Shown piece after piece: positions 12,072 to 22,326 of a stretch of DNA of 64,000 nt (within the stretch, counting starts at the first letter, position 1; each line of letters starts with the position of its first letter). Made by a program: the position numbers and the translations under genes. The notes under the pieces were generated by a model that worked only from the letters and a program-made list of their open reading frames with translations, was not told the DNA's origin and did no database searches. Origin of the DNA: Alopecurus myosuroides (Eukaryota; Streptophyta; Magnoliopsida; Poales; Poaceae); assembly GCA_028641055.1 (NCBI GenBank), contig CM054058.1, positions 239,182,187-239,246,186 of the forward strand, read 5' to 3'.

Positions 12072-12425
12072 TCAATCATCATATATAGGAGGCATAGTAT
12101 CATCAAAGTGAATTTTCTCCTCCAAGCTTGGGGAACTAGAAATATCATGCTCATCAAAACCAACTTCCCCAAGCTTAAAGCTTTCCATAGAATCAGCAAG
12201 TATATCATTTTTATCCTCAATAGTAGGGGGACTAAAAATATCATATTCATGAAGACAAACTTCCCCAAGCTCAAGGTTTTCCTTAGCAATAAAGGTGTTC
12301 AAAGAATTAGTACTACCACAAATATGATTGTTGTGAAAATAATTTTTCAATTTCTCCTCAAACACTTCATGTCCTAATTCAAGGTAGATATTATACAGTT
12401 CTAAAATTGTTTGGTTGTTTTCCAT
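12072..12425 (-). CDS. D-family ORF, upstream half with internal acidic repeat (117 aa)
   Basis: This is the first ORF after the PBS on the minus strand. It begins MENNQTILELYNIYLELGHE. Its second half contains two related acidic units: LELGEVCLHEYDIFSPP and FKLGEVGFDEHDISSSP, each followed by an IED/LEE segment and ending MPPIYDD. D2 carries the same protein (58103-58588), so the frame is kept between copies. The position matches that of gag, but there is no gag fold signature or CCHC knuckle. Function is unknown; an accessory or RNA-level role cannot be separated from drift. Confidence 0.45.
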   Translation of the reverse strand: MENNQTILELYNIYLELGHEVFEEKLKNYFHNNHICGSTNSLNTFIAKENLELGEVCLHEYDIFSPPTIEDKNDILADSMESFKLGEVGFDEHDISSSPSLEEKIHFDDTMPPIYDD

Positions 12426-12501
12426 TTTATAATTTTTTTTGTGTTTTAGGTTTATATGTTAGTATGCAATGCAAACAAGAATAAAAGCTTAGCGCAACTC
12501 T

Positions 12502-12518
12502 CCCCGGCAACGGCGCCA
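12502..12518 (-). other. Primer binding site of D1 (tRNA-Asp type)
   Basis: The minus strand reads TGGCGCCGTTGCCGGGG, complementary to the 3' end of plant tRNA-Asp. It lies 10 bases from the 5' LTR end (AGTCATCA, then AGCACTTTTC). Confidence 0.9.
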
Positions 12519-12528
12519 GAAAAGTGCT

Positions 12529-13953
12529 TGATGACTCCCAAGTGCAGGAGATCAATTGTAGTACCTTTCGATAAGTATTTGAGTGTCGAACCCACGAGGA
12601 TCTGAAGGTAAGCTATCTATTCTCTAAAGCCCTATAACCCTCTTATATGGCTGTTTATGCAAAGCAATAAGTTTGACTAAAAGGAACTAACTAATTAAAA
12701 GCAAGTGACATGGAGTGTGGTTTGTCTAGTAACTAGTGAAGCAAGTTTAAAATGCAAGTAATCCTAAAGCAAGTTTCTAAAGCAAGTTTCTAAGCAAGTT
12801 TCACAAGTAGCAAGCAGCAAATATCTCAAGTATCTCAAGGGAGCAAGTGTTCTAGCAATAAGTGTTTCGTTCGTGTGGTTGTCACAATTAGTGAAGCACA
12901 TGTTTTAGTCTTAGTTGTTTCTTCTAGGAATGAGCCATGAATAGGTATAGTCAAGTAAATGATCTACAACCCCTTATGATGGATCATGTGGCCAAGTAAA
13001 TGACTGCACAAGATTGATTAAGACATAAATTCCCACCATAGCCTTACGTTCTAAGGTCCCCTATATATATCCCCCAATAACTTAACTTTGTGGCTCGGTC
13101 TCAGGTTACTGTCACTCCCAAGTCACCACCACTCCATTATGCTACCGGTGATCACCTTACATGCATTCCCCAACATATGCGTGCACTCATATATTGTACA
13201 TAAAGACAATCATAGAAGATAACAAACTTGTATGCAACCAATCAACGAACTATTTCACCATTGCCAAGAACAATTCACTACTCAAACATAGACGGGGAGA
13301 CACAATACATCAAGGGAATATAGTATTGCATCATACATCATGTTTGCCAAGAGATTACAGTGGAGAGATGGAGCTGATATTGCTGTAGATGTTGATGATG
13401 AACACGCCGGAGGGGGGTGGAGCCCTCCGGGGGTGATCCCGGCGGCGTTTCCCCTCTCCGATCTTCTCCGACGGTAGCCTTCTATCTCTCTGTTTCGTGG
13501 TTTCGTCTCTCGGCGCCACCTCCTCCTCGAAAAGTCCAGGGGACCCTTTATATAGTCGTTTTTAGGTCACGAGACACTCGGGAGAAGAAAGATCGACGGC
13601 ATCGGAGCCACGGGGGCAAAAAGGGGGCCTCTCACGTGGCCAAGGAATCTGGCCGCGTGGAGGGTACTCTTTGCCACCTGGTTGGCCTTTTGGCCCTCTA
13701 CTTTGGCCCATGGTCTTCGTCTCAAAAATTCTGAACCGTGCTCTTTGGCCTTGCCCTTTTTGGAGTCTCGAAGCTCCCGGAAAGTCTGAAACACTAAAAA
13801 GTACTTTTTCTGAAAAAACAGGGTGAGAACCAAAAGAAGGGGGATTGTTTAGAAAATCCCCCAAATCATTATAAAACATGAATATAAGTTGCTAATATGT
13901 AGGAAAAACAAGTAATAACATGCAAAGTTCATGTATGCATTTTACATGCATCA
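12529..13953 (-). repeat. 5' LTR of D1
   Basis: This 1425-bp LTR is nearly identical to 7039-8459, with small differences such as extra CTCTCC near 13455. The minus-strand TATA box TATATAAA is at 13547-13554. High LTR similarity indicates a fairly recent insertion. Confidence 0.93.
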
Positions 13954-13958
13954 GCAGT
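13954..13958. repeat. Target site duplication of D1, right copy (GCAGT)
   Basis: This repeats 7034-7038; the H LTR resumes at 13959. Confidence 0.95.
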
Positions 13959-15884
13959 TGTTGTTAAATCCTAGGTAATACTTTCCCATGCAGATGGAAC
14001 CTTCCTTTGACCTATTCATCTTACCATGGTCCCATCTGCCCACCAAACAGAACACTACCACTCGGGTAGTCATTCAATTAGTCATATTATTATAAAAATA
14101 GGATCATGCATTCTTTTGAGACTAGATGGTAATACGATAGAGTTTTTGCAATTAGTTTGTTATGAAGTACTGCAAAGGATATGAGCAAGTGATGAACTTT
14201 CCTGAGATTGAAATAATGACAATAACAATCCATGTCTTCGGGTTCGAGGGACGCGTAGAAGATCCCAACATCTGAAAGATAGCAAAGTAGTCCCGGTAAG
14301 GACTACTGGAAACACTTGGCAACATGATACATGCAGAATAATGAGATGCATCGCAAAATACCCTGAAAAGATACCCGAGCTTACAAGTGTAAGCTATGAT
14401 CGATACGATACTTAATCACATAGGTTTTAGGTGACTTAGAGTTGTTTCATTACTTGTGGGGGTGTGGTTTATTACTTCTTTTATACTTACGTGTGTTTCA
14501 CTTTTACTTAACAAATAATTGTGATCATGTTTAGGTAGAAGTGTTTATTACTTGGTTAGATAACAAAACAACAACACATGGAAAACAACTATTGATAAGG
14601 TAACGAACACATTTTATTTTATTTTCAAAAGTGTAGAGCTAATAACAAAGTGTTTATTTGAAAATGATGACTAATACAACTACTCTTTCATCACATAACT
14701 TGCTAGTGACTTGTGATGATAGATTTAGTAGGGGTGAAAATATGTGGGTTTTATTAATAAGGAAAATGATATTAAGGTAGTTATTTCTGGTTATAATGGA
14801 ATATTACAGAATTCCATTATATCTTTAGAAACAATTTTATAAGTTGAACAAAATATTTTATGTTTGACATATTTGAATTGGAAATGCTTTTCCCTTTAAT
14901 TTGATATAACATTCAATGATTTCTGAAAATATTTGAATAAGTTGTTAATTTATTAATTTCAAATGAATTAAATGACTAGGAAAATATTGCACACATGAAA
15001 ACTTGGTAAAATAAATATGAAAACATCATAGATGAGTTACATCTTTCATTTGGAGCAATTTGGTATATAACTTGTATTTTTCTGATTTTATGAATTATTT
15101 ATTAATTTTCTCAATTTTAATGATTTAATTTAAAAATATTTAATTTTATATTTTATACTTTTTTTTGAAAAGTTTATAAACATTTATATTACATTTTTAT
15201 AATCATTTTCATATTTTATTTGTATTTTTCTGATTATTGGATTTATTGAATTATCAAGTTTATTTATTTTCTGCCATTTTTTGAATTGACAGGTGGGTCC
15301 ACGTGGAAGTTTTAAAAAATAAAAGGAAAATGATTTATCTCACAGCAAGACCCCATAGTGACGTCAGCATGACGTCACTGTGACGCCAACACAAGCCAAA
15401 TCGGCTCTGCCGTGGTGCAATTGATCAATCCATCGATCAATTCTCGATTTGGTGGTTCACGTCGGATAGAGGAGGTGTCAAGGAGCCTTTTGGTGGTGGC
15501 GGTTCGACTGTATAGTCACCGGAGTATCTCCAGCGACCATGGCACAGCGGCAGACAGCGGTGTATGGTGTCGGTGATTAATTAGAAGGAGGGGAGCACGG
15601 TGAGGTGCTCCAACTCACCAGGAACCTGTTGGACAGGTCGAAGAGGCATGGCGAGGTCCATAGCGCCGGTGATGTGGGATTTCCGGTGATGGCCGAGGTG
15701 AAGGAATCGGCCCGATTCTGTCGATCCCGATCATCCCCACCGCTGGTTTTGCTCAAGGAGAGGGAGGAGGACATGCCGGTTCTGGTGGTGCTCTCGGTTG
15801 CTCGCGGGGTGACCGGAGGCGACGGTGGCAAGCAGTTGCATCTAGATAGGGTTTCGGGTTCCGGTGTTCTTCCACGAAGGATAC

Positions 15885-15930
15885 AGAGAGAGAGAGAGAG
15901 AGAGCGAGGGGAGAGAGTGCGAGAGAGAGA
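15885..15930. repeat. (GA)n microsatellite, imperfect
   Basis: About 20 bp of perfect GA repeat is followed by an interrupted GA-rich tract. On the minus (transcribed) strand it is a CT-rich leader just downstream of the TATA box, a common plant initiator context. Confidence 0.85.
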
Positions 15931-15950
15931 TCGATGCAGACGCCACCCTA

Positions 15951-15960
15951 GTATTTATAC
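15951..15960 (-). promoter_or_regulatory. Predicted TATA box of the H LTR
   Basis: The minus strand reads GTATAAATAC in a GC-rich context, followed 20-70 bp downstream by a CT-rich tract. This matches a plant LTR promoter and agrees with the strand given by PBS and PPT. Confidence 0.65.
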
Positions 15961-18861
15961 GCGCGGAACGGCGGCGAGCAGGACGTGGCATCGAGGTTGC
16001 CACAGCGGCGTTCTCCTCTGCCTGCCTTCTGGCAGAGGAAGAAGAAGAAGGAAATGAAATGCCACATTTCGATAACCCCCTGAAATTTCCAATATTTGCA
16101 ACTAGGTCCTTCTATTTAAAAGAAACACTGTTTTCACGGCCTTATTATGATCATAAAAATTATTAAAAATCATATTTAGAATCCTCATCAAAAATGCAAT
16201 CTCACCATGTTTTATTTTGATGAAATTGAACAATATTTGAATTTTATACTAAGGGTGCTAGATTAAGTGGTTTTTGTTATTTCTCACCATTTAATTGATT
16301 AAATGGTTTTAAAATTATTTTAGGCATGATTATTATTATTACACACAACAAACATGTGGTTAACAAGGTGGTGAATCACAATTGAACAATTTTAGCTACA
16401 AGTTCTTTTGCAATTTGCAATCTTCCTAGTAGTGTTGTTTATGCATTGTAATAAAATCACCCAATAGGGAATTTATTCCATGTCATACCAAATGGTGTTA
16501 GGTAATAAATGGATTTGTTTTCCTTTGTGTGGTTTTTTTATTTTCATCTTTGGGTTCCTATCAGGCCTGGTGGACATTTCCTTATATCATTTGTAAGCCA
16601 TGTTTGCTGTTTTTAGCACTTGATCAAGTGGAAAACATGAGTGGCTTAAGCTCACATTGATTTCTAATATCCAGAGACTATAAGTTTGTTTTCCAACCTT
16701 GTTTATAAGTATGGATATTATTCAGTGGTGTTTCCAGAATATGTAATCATTTACATGTTGGGGTATGGATGTATTCTTGTTATTAACCATTTGTTTTATG
16801 GATGAGAAGGATATGAAAAACAAGGTATTAAGCTTGTTACCACCTACCTCAACATAACACAATATAATTGGATGCAATGGCTTGTTATTATTTCATATTG
16901 GATACTTGTTTCCATTTAAGAGATTTATTATATGTTCCTTATCTCCGATGAGCTTGAAAAGGCATCGAGGTTATAGATTCTCTACCATTAACTAATGCTT
17001 CACTGAATAATTTCTACTGAGACAGTGTTGCTCCTTGTTGACCTTTGTTGCTTGATGTTCTTCTCTCTAGTTGCCACTTGTCTTCAGATACTCCTTTTGT
17101 CACTTGCAAGTAATATCTGCTCTGAGATTCCATATTCAATTGTCTCACCTTTGTGGTGAAAACAACCAGTTATTCCAAGCAAAGATTTTACTTAGATGAT
17201 TACAATGTGGTTTCTTGTTTCCTTAGTGTTATTCGTTCTCTTAGTTGATTGCAAAAGGAATGTAGATGTAGTTTATGACATCAATTTGCCCTATGCATAT
17301 AAGAAGAATTTGGTAACACGGTAGCTAGTCTTGCCTCCAAAATACTACTCATATCCAATAGGCCGAGATGTTCCATGTAATTAAATCTTTTGTTTGTTTG
17401 TGTATGACACTCAATTGTTTGAGTATACAAAAGTGATCTTTTAACAAGGTCTAGAAACTTGCTACCAAACTACTTCTATATAACACTAACATTGGAATAT
17501 CACACTATTTCTTGAGGAATTAATAAGATCAGATCAAGATATAAGAGTTTCCAAGTACTCTTATGATAGATTGGAATAGCACTTTTAGAACACTCTAAAG
17601 AATCTTCCTGATGATCTTCTTGTGGTAGTTCCTCCTTTCTTGTTGGTTGCTTCTCATACAGAATGTCTGAGAGAGGATTGAAAGATAACAAGATAAAATG
17701 ATCTAGACAAAATAATAAGATCTAGATTAAGACTTAGTTAAGCTTTTATTCTTCTTCAATATACTTGTTATTTTGTTTCCCATAAGATATGTTCTTCTAA
17801 CATACATGATTGGTTTACTTAGTTTCCAATTTAGTTCCTCTAACAGAGGTTATAACTTGTTGTTCTTCCTTAGTTGTATCCATAGATATTTTAGTTGGGG
17901 ATCTGTTGAATTTGAATAGAAGTATGGAATGTTGGTGGAATAATGACTTAATAATAAGTTGATCAAATGGTTCCTTGTTGTGGGGAGATCTCATATTCTC
18001 ACTTGTGTAAGATGAATAAGATAATGAGCATGAAAAGATTATTGTGGCTTAATGACTTATGTCATAGTTGTTAGTTGTTTTTCTCAGGTGTCATGATTTT
18101 ACTTAATATTCTTATCTTTATTACCTTTGTCATTCATAATGCAGATATAGAGGTTTGGGAAGATCATATGTAATGATCATGGTTTAATAGTAGTTTAAGA
18201 AGATTTATTTCTTCTTTTAGGTACTTCTTTTATGGTTGAGGAGATATGTACATATTCGATAAATATGTTAGTACAATTATTAAGTCATTTCCCACTTATG
18301 GGTTTTGGGTTAACACTTGTTTGTATCATTTGTGTTCTATTGAATCTTTGTTATTTACTTGTGAAGGTGCACTTAACAATTATGAGATAATTTATAAAGG
18401 TGTTGTGTGAATGGTTGATAACTTAGAGAGTTGTTGTTTTATAGGAGATAGCATCTCTATTGATGAGATGGGTTAATTGTGCATTACTCAATTGTGAAAG
18501 TATGATCATCAACTATGTGATTTGGATACTCACTCCTCTTTGAGTTGTAGATACCTAATGAATTATCCCAAGTCACTTAAAGACTTGTGGTTAAGGTTGT
18601 TGAGAGTTTGTGTTGGTCATAACCAACTATAGTTTATCTTATCAGGTGATTTGGTTTCTTAAGATACTTGTTTTAAACATCACTCCAATTGTACTCTTGA
18701 CTAGATGAAGTAAACCTATTTCATCATGTCAAGTGAAACATTGGTCACTTTGATTCGTTTAAACTTTCGGGACAAAATTTCCCGTATTTTTAGATGCATG
18801 CTTTGCAAATGCACATATTATATTTAGATCATTATAACCTCCCAACCACTGGGATGTTACA

Positions 18862-19529
18862 ATTATAAAGCTCACGATCACATATAGATCACACCATGGG
18901 AGAGAGAGATGAAACAAATAGCTACCGGTAGAGCCCTTAGCCTCGGGGGAGAACTACTCCCTCCTCATCATAGGAGACAGCAACGGCGATGGAGATGGCG
19001 GTGGAGTTGATGGAGATGATTTCGGGGGCACTTCCCCGTCTCGGCAGGGTGCCAGAACAGAGATCTGTCCCCCGAAACTTGTCGTCGGCTGCGGCAGAGC
19101 TACAGATGTATTTTGTGGAAAAGGTCGATTCTTTTAGGGTTTTCCCTCGGGGGAGTATAAATAGGCGAAAGGGCGATGTCGGGGGGTGGCCAGGGGGGCC
19201 ACATCACCAGGTGGCGCGTCCAGGGGGTGGTGGCTCCACCGTATGGTGTGGGCACACTGTGGCCCCCTCCGGGGCTCTTCAGGACTTCTGGGTGCTTCCG
19301 GGACTTCTAAGACTTCTGGCTTTCGAATCGTCCAATTCCAAGAATATTTCTAGAACAACCTTTCTGAAACTAAAAACAACAGAAAACAGGAACTGGCTCC
19401 GTGGCATCTTTTCAATAGGTTAGTCCCGGGAAATTGATAAAAATGACATAAAGTGTAAGGAAAACATGTGGGAAACAACACGAAAACAACATGAAACATC
19501 AGAAATTAAGGATACGTTTATGACGTATC
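18862..19529 (-). repeat. LTR fragment M (same superfamily as K and L), cut by H
   Basis: On the minus strand it begins TGATACGTCATAAACG at 19529, the typical start of the K/L-type LTR, and runs into a TATAAATA-type box near 19156. It is interrupted at 18861/18862 by H, and the remainder lies left of the window. No PPT precedes it, so it is a 5' LTR or solo LTR inserted into N. Confidence 0.75.
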
Positions 19530-19724
19530 AGGGCCCACACCACCCCATGGCGCGACCCGGGGGGCGCCCTATGGTGTGCCCCCCTCCGAGCCTTTTCGGG
19601 ACTCCGTGGAACCTTTGGGAATTCTAAGACTTCCGGTCTTCGAATTTTCCAATTAAGAGAATATTTCTAGAGCAACTTTTCTGAAACTAAAAACAGGAGA
19701 AAACAGGAATTGGCTCTGTGGCAT
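19530..19724 (-). repeat. LTR fragment N, older host of M and K
   Basis: The 195 bp resemble the middle of M (about 19190-19410: CTAAGACTTC, AGAATATTTCTAGA, TTTCTGAAACTAAAAACA) in the same orientation. N was therefore a related LTR. M begins at its left edge and K at its right edge. Confidence 0.7.
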
Positions 19725-21178
19725 TGGTACGTCATAAAAGTATCTATAATTTCTGATGTTCCATGTTGTTTTCATGCCATATGCTACATGTTTTTCTTAC
19801 ACTTTATGTCATTTTTATCGATTTTACGGACTAGCCTATTGACAAGATGCCACAAAGCCAGTCCCCTTTTTCTGTTGTTTTTAGTTTCAAAAAAGTTGTT
19901 CTGGAAATATTTTTGGAATTGGAAAATTTGATGCCCAGAAGTCTTAGAATTCCCGAAGGTTCCACGGAGTATCGAAGAGGCCCGGAGGGGGCCACACCAT
20001 AGGGCGGCGTGCCCCCTGGCCGCGCCGCGGGGTGGTGTGGGCCCCTCGGGCATCCACCTCCATCGCCCTTTCGCCTATTTATTTCCCCCGATACGTCAAC
20101 CCTAAAAGTATACCACTTCGTCCCGAGAAACACCCGAAGCCTCCGTCATCGTTAACCCGAGATCGGGAGGGTTCTCGAGCTCTCCACCTTATGCCTCGTG
20201 TTTAGATCTCGTGAGCTGCCTCACATGATCAAGATCATCTACTTGTAATGCTACATGTTGTGTTTGTTGGGATCCGATGATTATTGAATGCTATGTCTGT
20301 TGATTATCCATCTATCATGTTATCTTCATGTGTATGTTATTTATGATCTTGCATGCTCTCTGTTGTTAGTAGATGCTCTAGCCAAGTAGATGCTAGTGAC
20401 TCCAAGAGGGAGTATTTATGCTCGATAGTGGGTTCATGCCTCCTTTGCATCTGTGCTCGAGTGACAGAAACGTGACATATGGAGGATGTGTTGTTGCCAT
20501 TAGGGACAAAACAACGATGTTTACTTCGTTTACATTGTTTACATTACAAACTTTGCTTAATGCGATTATCCGTTTCTTGCAACTTAATACCCAACGTTTG
20601 TTCGGATGACATTCGAAGGGTGGATTATTAGTCATAGATGCAGTTGGATGACGATCTATGTATTTTGTTGTAATGCCCGCATGAATCTTATAGTAATTTT
20701 TATGTCATGCATGTTCTTTATCTGTCAATTGCCCAGCTGTAATTTGTTCACCACGCATGTTAGCTATCTTTTATGGAGAGACACCTCTAGTTAAATGTGG
20801 ACCACGGTCCATTTTCTCATTCGGATAATACACACACTGCTTCCATTGCTTTCACACACTACTTGCACTGTTTTCACATTGTTGCTACTGTTTTCATACT
20901 ATTCTCATATTTTTAACCTCTTTGCTATCAGCAAAACCGGTGATATTGACAAGCTCACTACTTCGCTGGGGCAAAGTGAATCGTTTGTGTTGTGTAGGTT
21001 CCACGTTGCTGCTAAACAGGTAGTGCGCCCTGCCATCTCAGCTGCATCAACCTTCTGGAGTTACTCCTTCCTCCTACTGGTCGATTCAACCTTGGTTTCT
21101 TTTTGAGGGAAAACTTGTTGTTGTGCTCATCAAACCTTCCTCTTGGGGTCTCCCAACGAGCGCAAGTCCTGCACATCA
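19725..21178 (+). repeat. 5' LTR of K
   Basis: The 1454-bp LTR starts TGGTACGTC (a variant of TGATACGTC) and ends GCACATCA ten bases before the PBS. It is an inverted match to the L LTR at 22327-23902; for example CTCATCAAACCTTCCTCTTG here corresponds to the minus strand of 22345-22375. A TATTTATT at 20076-20083 is the likely core promoter. Confidence 0.88.
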
Positions 21179-21188
21179 AGCTATTTTC

Positions 21189-21205
21189 TGGCGCCGTTGC
21201 CGGGG
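21189..21205 (+). other. Primer binding site of K (tRNA-Asp type)
   Basis: TGGCGCCGTTGCCGGGG lies ten bases after the LTR end. It is identical to the PBS of D1, D2 and L. Confidence 0.92.
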
Positions 21206-21377
21206 AGGAAGACAATTTCTGCAAGGGGAGTCCTCTTACTTCCAATCTCTTTTACTTTGTTTTTGTTTTGCTTGGTTTAGTTTATTTTGTCTTGTTTGCT
21301 TCTCTTTATCAAAAACACACAAAAAAATTAGTTCTTATTCTAGCTGTAGTTTTTATTCTGTTTTTAGTCTTGTTAAA

Positions 21378-22326
21378 ATGAATACTCTTGAGAACACTAA
21401 GTTGTGTGACTTTACTAGCACCAACAACAATGATTTCATTAACACACCTATTGCTCCACCTGCTCCTACTGCTGATTTTTATGAGATAAAGACTGCCCTG
21501 TTGAACCTTGTTATGAGAGAGCAATTTTCTGGTGTTAGTACTGATGATGCTGCTGCCCATCTTAATAATTTTGTTGAACTATGTGAGATACAAAAAATAT
21601 ATAGATGTAGATGGAGATATTATTAAACTGAAATTGTTTCTTTTCTCTTTGAGAGGAAGAGCTAAATGATGGTTGCTATCTTTTCCTAGAAATAGTATTG
21701 ATTCTTGGACTAAGTGTAAAGATGCTTTCATTGGAAAATATTATCCTCCTGCTAAGGTTATATCTTTAAGAAGTAGCATTATGAATTTTAAGAAACTTGA
21801 TAATGAGCATGTTGCTAAAGCTTGGGAAAGAATGAAATCTTTAGTAAAGAATTGTGCCACTCATGGACTGACTATTTGGATGATCATACAAACGTTTTAT
21901 GCAGGTCTGAATTTTTCTTCAAGAAACCTTCTGGATTCAGCTGCTGGAGGAATCTTTATATCATTACCTTGGGGTCAGCAACAAAACTTATTGATGATAT
22001 GATGGTAAATTATTCTGAATGGCACACTAAGAGGGCTACAACTGGTAAGAAGGTAAATTCTGTGGAAGAAACCTCCTCTTTGAGTGATAGACTTGATGTT
22101 ATTATGTCTATGCTTGTGAATGGCCATTCTCCTATTGATCCAAATAATTTTCCTTTAGCCTCTTTGGTTGCTCAAGAAGAGCATGTGGATGTGAACTTCA
22201 TTAAAAATAATAATTTCAACACCAATGCTTATAGGAATAATTTTGGTAGCAACAATTATAGGCCATATCCTCCCAATAATAGCAATGCTTATGGTAATTC
22301 CTACAACAACAATAAAAGTGTACCCT
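21378..22326 (+). pseudogene. K gag pseudogene, frameshifted and truncated by L
   Basis: The frame starts MNTLENTKLCDFTSTNNNDF and follows the same gag as L (minus strand 56504-55143). The first break is one extra A in the A6 run near 21592, after ELCEIQK. A TGA follows at 21667-21669 where L has GAA. A further frame change near 21965 restores NYSEWHTKRATTGKK. The retrotransposon gag core WTKCKDAFIGKYYPPAK and LDNEHVAKAWERM are readable. The asparagine-rich tract AYRNNFGSNNYRPYPPNN precedes the L insertion point. Upstream, the normal codon GAA (FVELCE) is kept here, whereas L has a stop at that position. Confidence 0.9.

Larger units (their letters stand above)
8460..12528 (-). other. Interior of D1, mostly non-coding
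   Basis: This 4.07-kb interior matches the D2 interior (58130-62027) in order and content. Short ORFs shared by both copies are listed separately. The PPT-like motif (CATCCCCAAGCTT on the plus strand) occurs at 8461, 10847 and 10905, with a degenerate copy at 10152. The rest is AT-rich and shows no polymerase motif. Confidence 0.85.
7039..13953 (-). mobile_element. Non-autonomous Athila-like LTR retrotransposon D1, full length
   Basis: This complete 6.9-kb element has two LTRs of about 1.42 kb (7039-8459 and 12529-13953), a tRNA-Asp PBS at 12502-12518, a PPT at 8461-8473 and the 5-bp duplication GCAGT. It is a sister of D2 (56707-63450), which lies in the opposite orientation. There is no gag, protease, RT, RNase H or integrase. 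The interior carries only short ORFs shared with D2. Athila affinity is inferred from the tRNA-Asp PBS and from the PPT motif shared with L; no family name is assigned. Confidence 0.92.
13959..17733 (-). other. H 5' LTR body: AT-rich flanks around a GC-rich promoter island
   Basis: There is no supported gene. The AT-rich parts are 14400-15300 and 16070-17730. The island at 15300-16060 holds the TATA box, a (GA)n tract, and two TGACGTCA palindromes at 15359-15366 and 15370-15377. An 84-aa minus-strand frame (15577-15831, MPPSPPVTPRATESTTRTG) starts about 120 bp downstream of the TATA box; it has no recognised domain and looks like a leader frame. Confidence 0.6.
2941..18861 (-). mobile_element. 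LTR retrotransposon H, non-autonomous, very long LTRs
   Basis: On the minus strand the order is 5' LTR (18861 down to 5909, interrupted by D1), an iMet-type PBS, a 1.84-kb interior, a polypurine tract, then the 3' LTR (4068 down to 2941, where P interrupts it; the rest is outside the window). Both LTR starts read TGTAACATCCCAG on the minus strand. The two sampled LTR ends (2941-4068 and 17734-18861) are each 1128 bp and nearly identical by eye. The interior has no gag or pol ORF, so this is a LARD-like parasite of an autonomous Ty3/gypsy partner (inferred from PBS and terminus type). The flanking bases 18862-18866 (ATTAT) would be the target duplication; the left partner is not visible. Confidence 0.85.
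5909..18861 (-). repeat. 5' LTR of H, about 6 kb, split by D1 (7039-13958)
   Basis: The LTR consists of 5909-7038 plus 13959-18861, about 6.0 kb in total. It starts TG and ends CA on the minus strand (TGTAACATCCCAG to GGTCACCACA). A GC-rich island at about 15300-16060 holds a minus-strand TATA box followed by a CT-rich leader. The flanks (14000-15300 and 16070-17730) are AT-rich with no supported gene. Further small insertions inside this long LTR cannot be ruled out, because the second copy is mostly outside the window. Confidence 0.75.
19725..22326 (+). mobile_element. Athila-like LTR retrotransposon K, 5' part (interrupted by L)
   Basis: K has a 5' LTR (19725-21178), a tRNA-Asp PBS and a gag pseudogene. 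It is cut at 22326 by L; the rest must lie beyond the right edge of the window. Bases 19720-19724 (GGCAT) would be the target duplication. It is a relative of L by LTR and gag similarity but points the other way. Confidence 0.88.

Noticed and set aside
15605..16166. 150-aa and 100-aa plus-strand ORFs rich in Arg/Glu
   Set aside because: They arise from the (GA)n tract read as RERERE on the strand opposite to H transcription.
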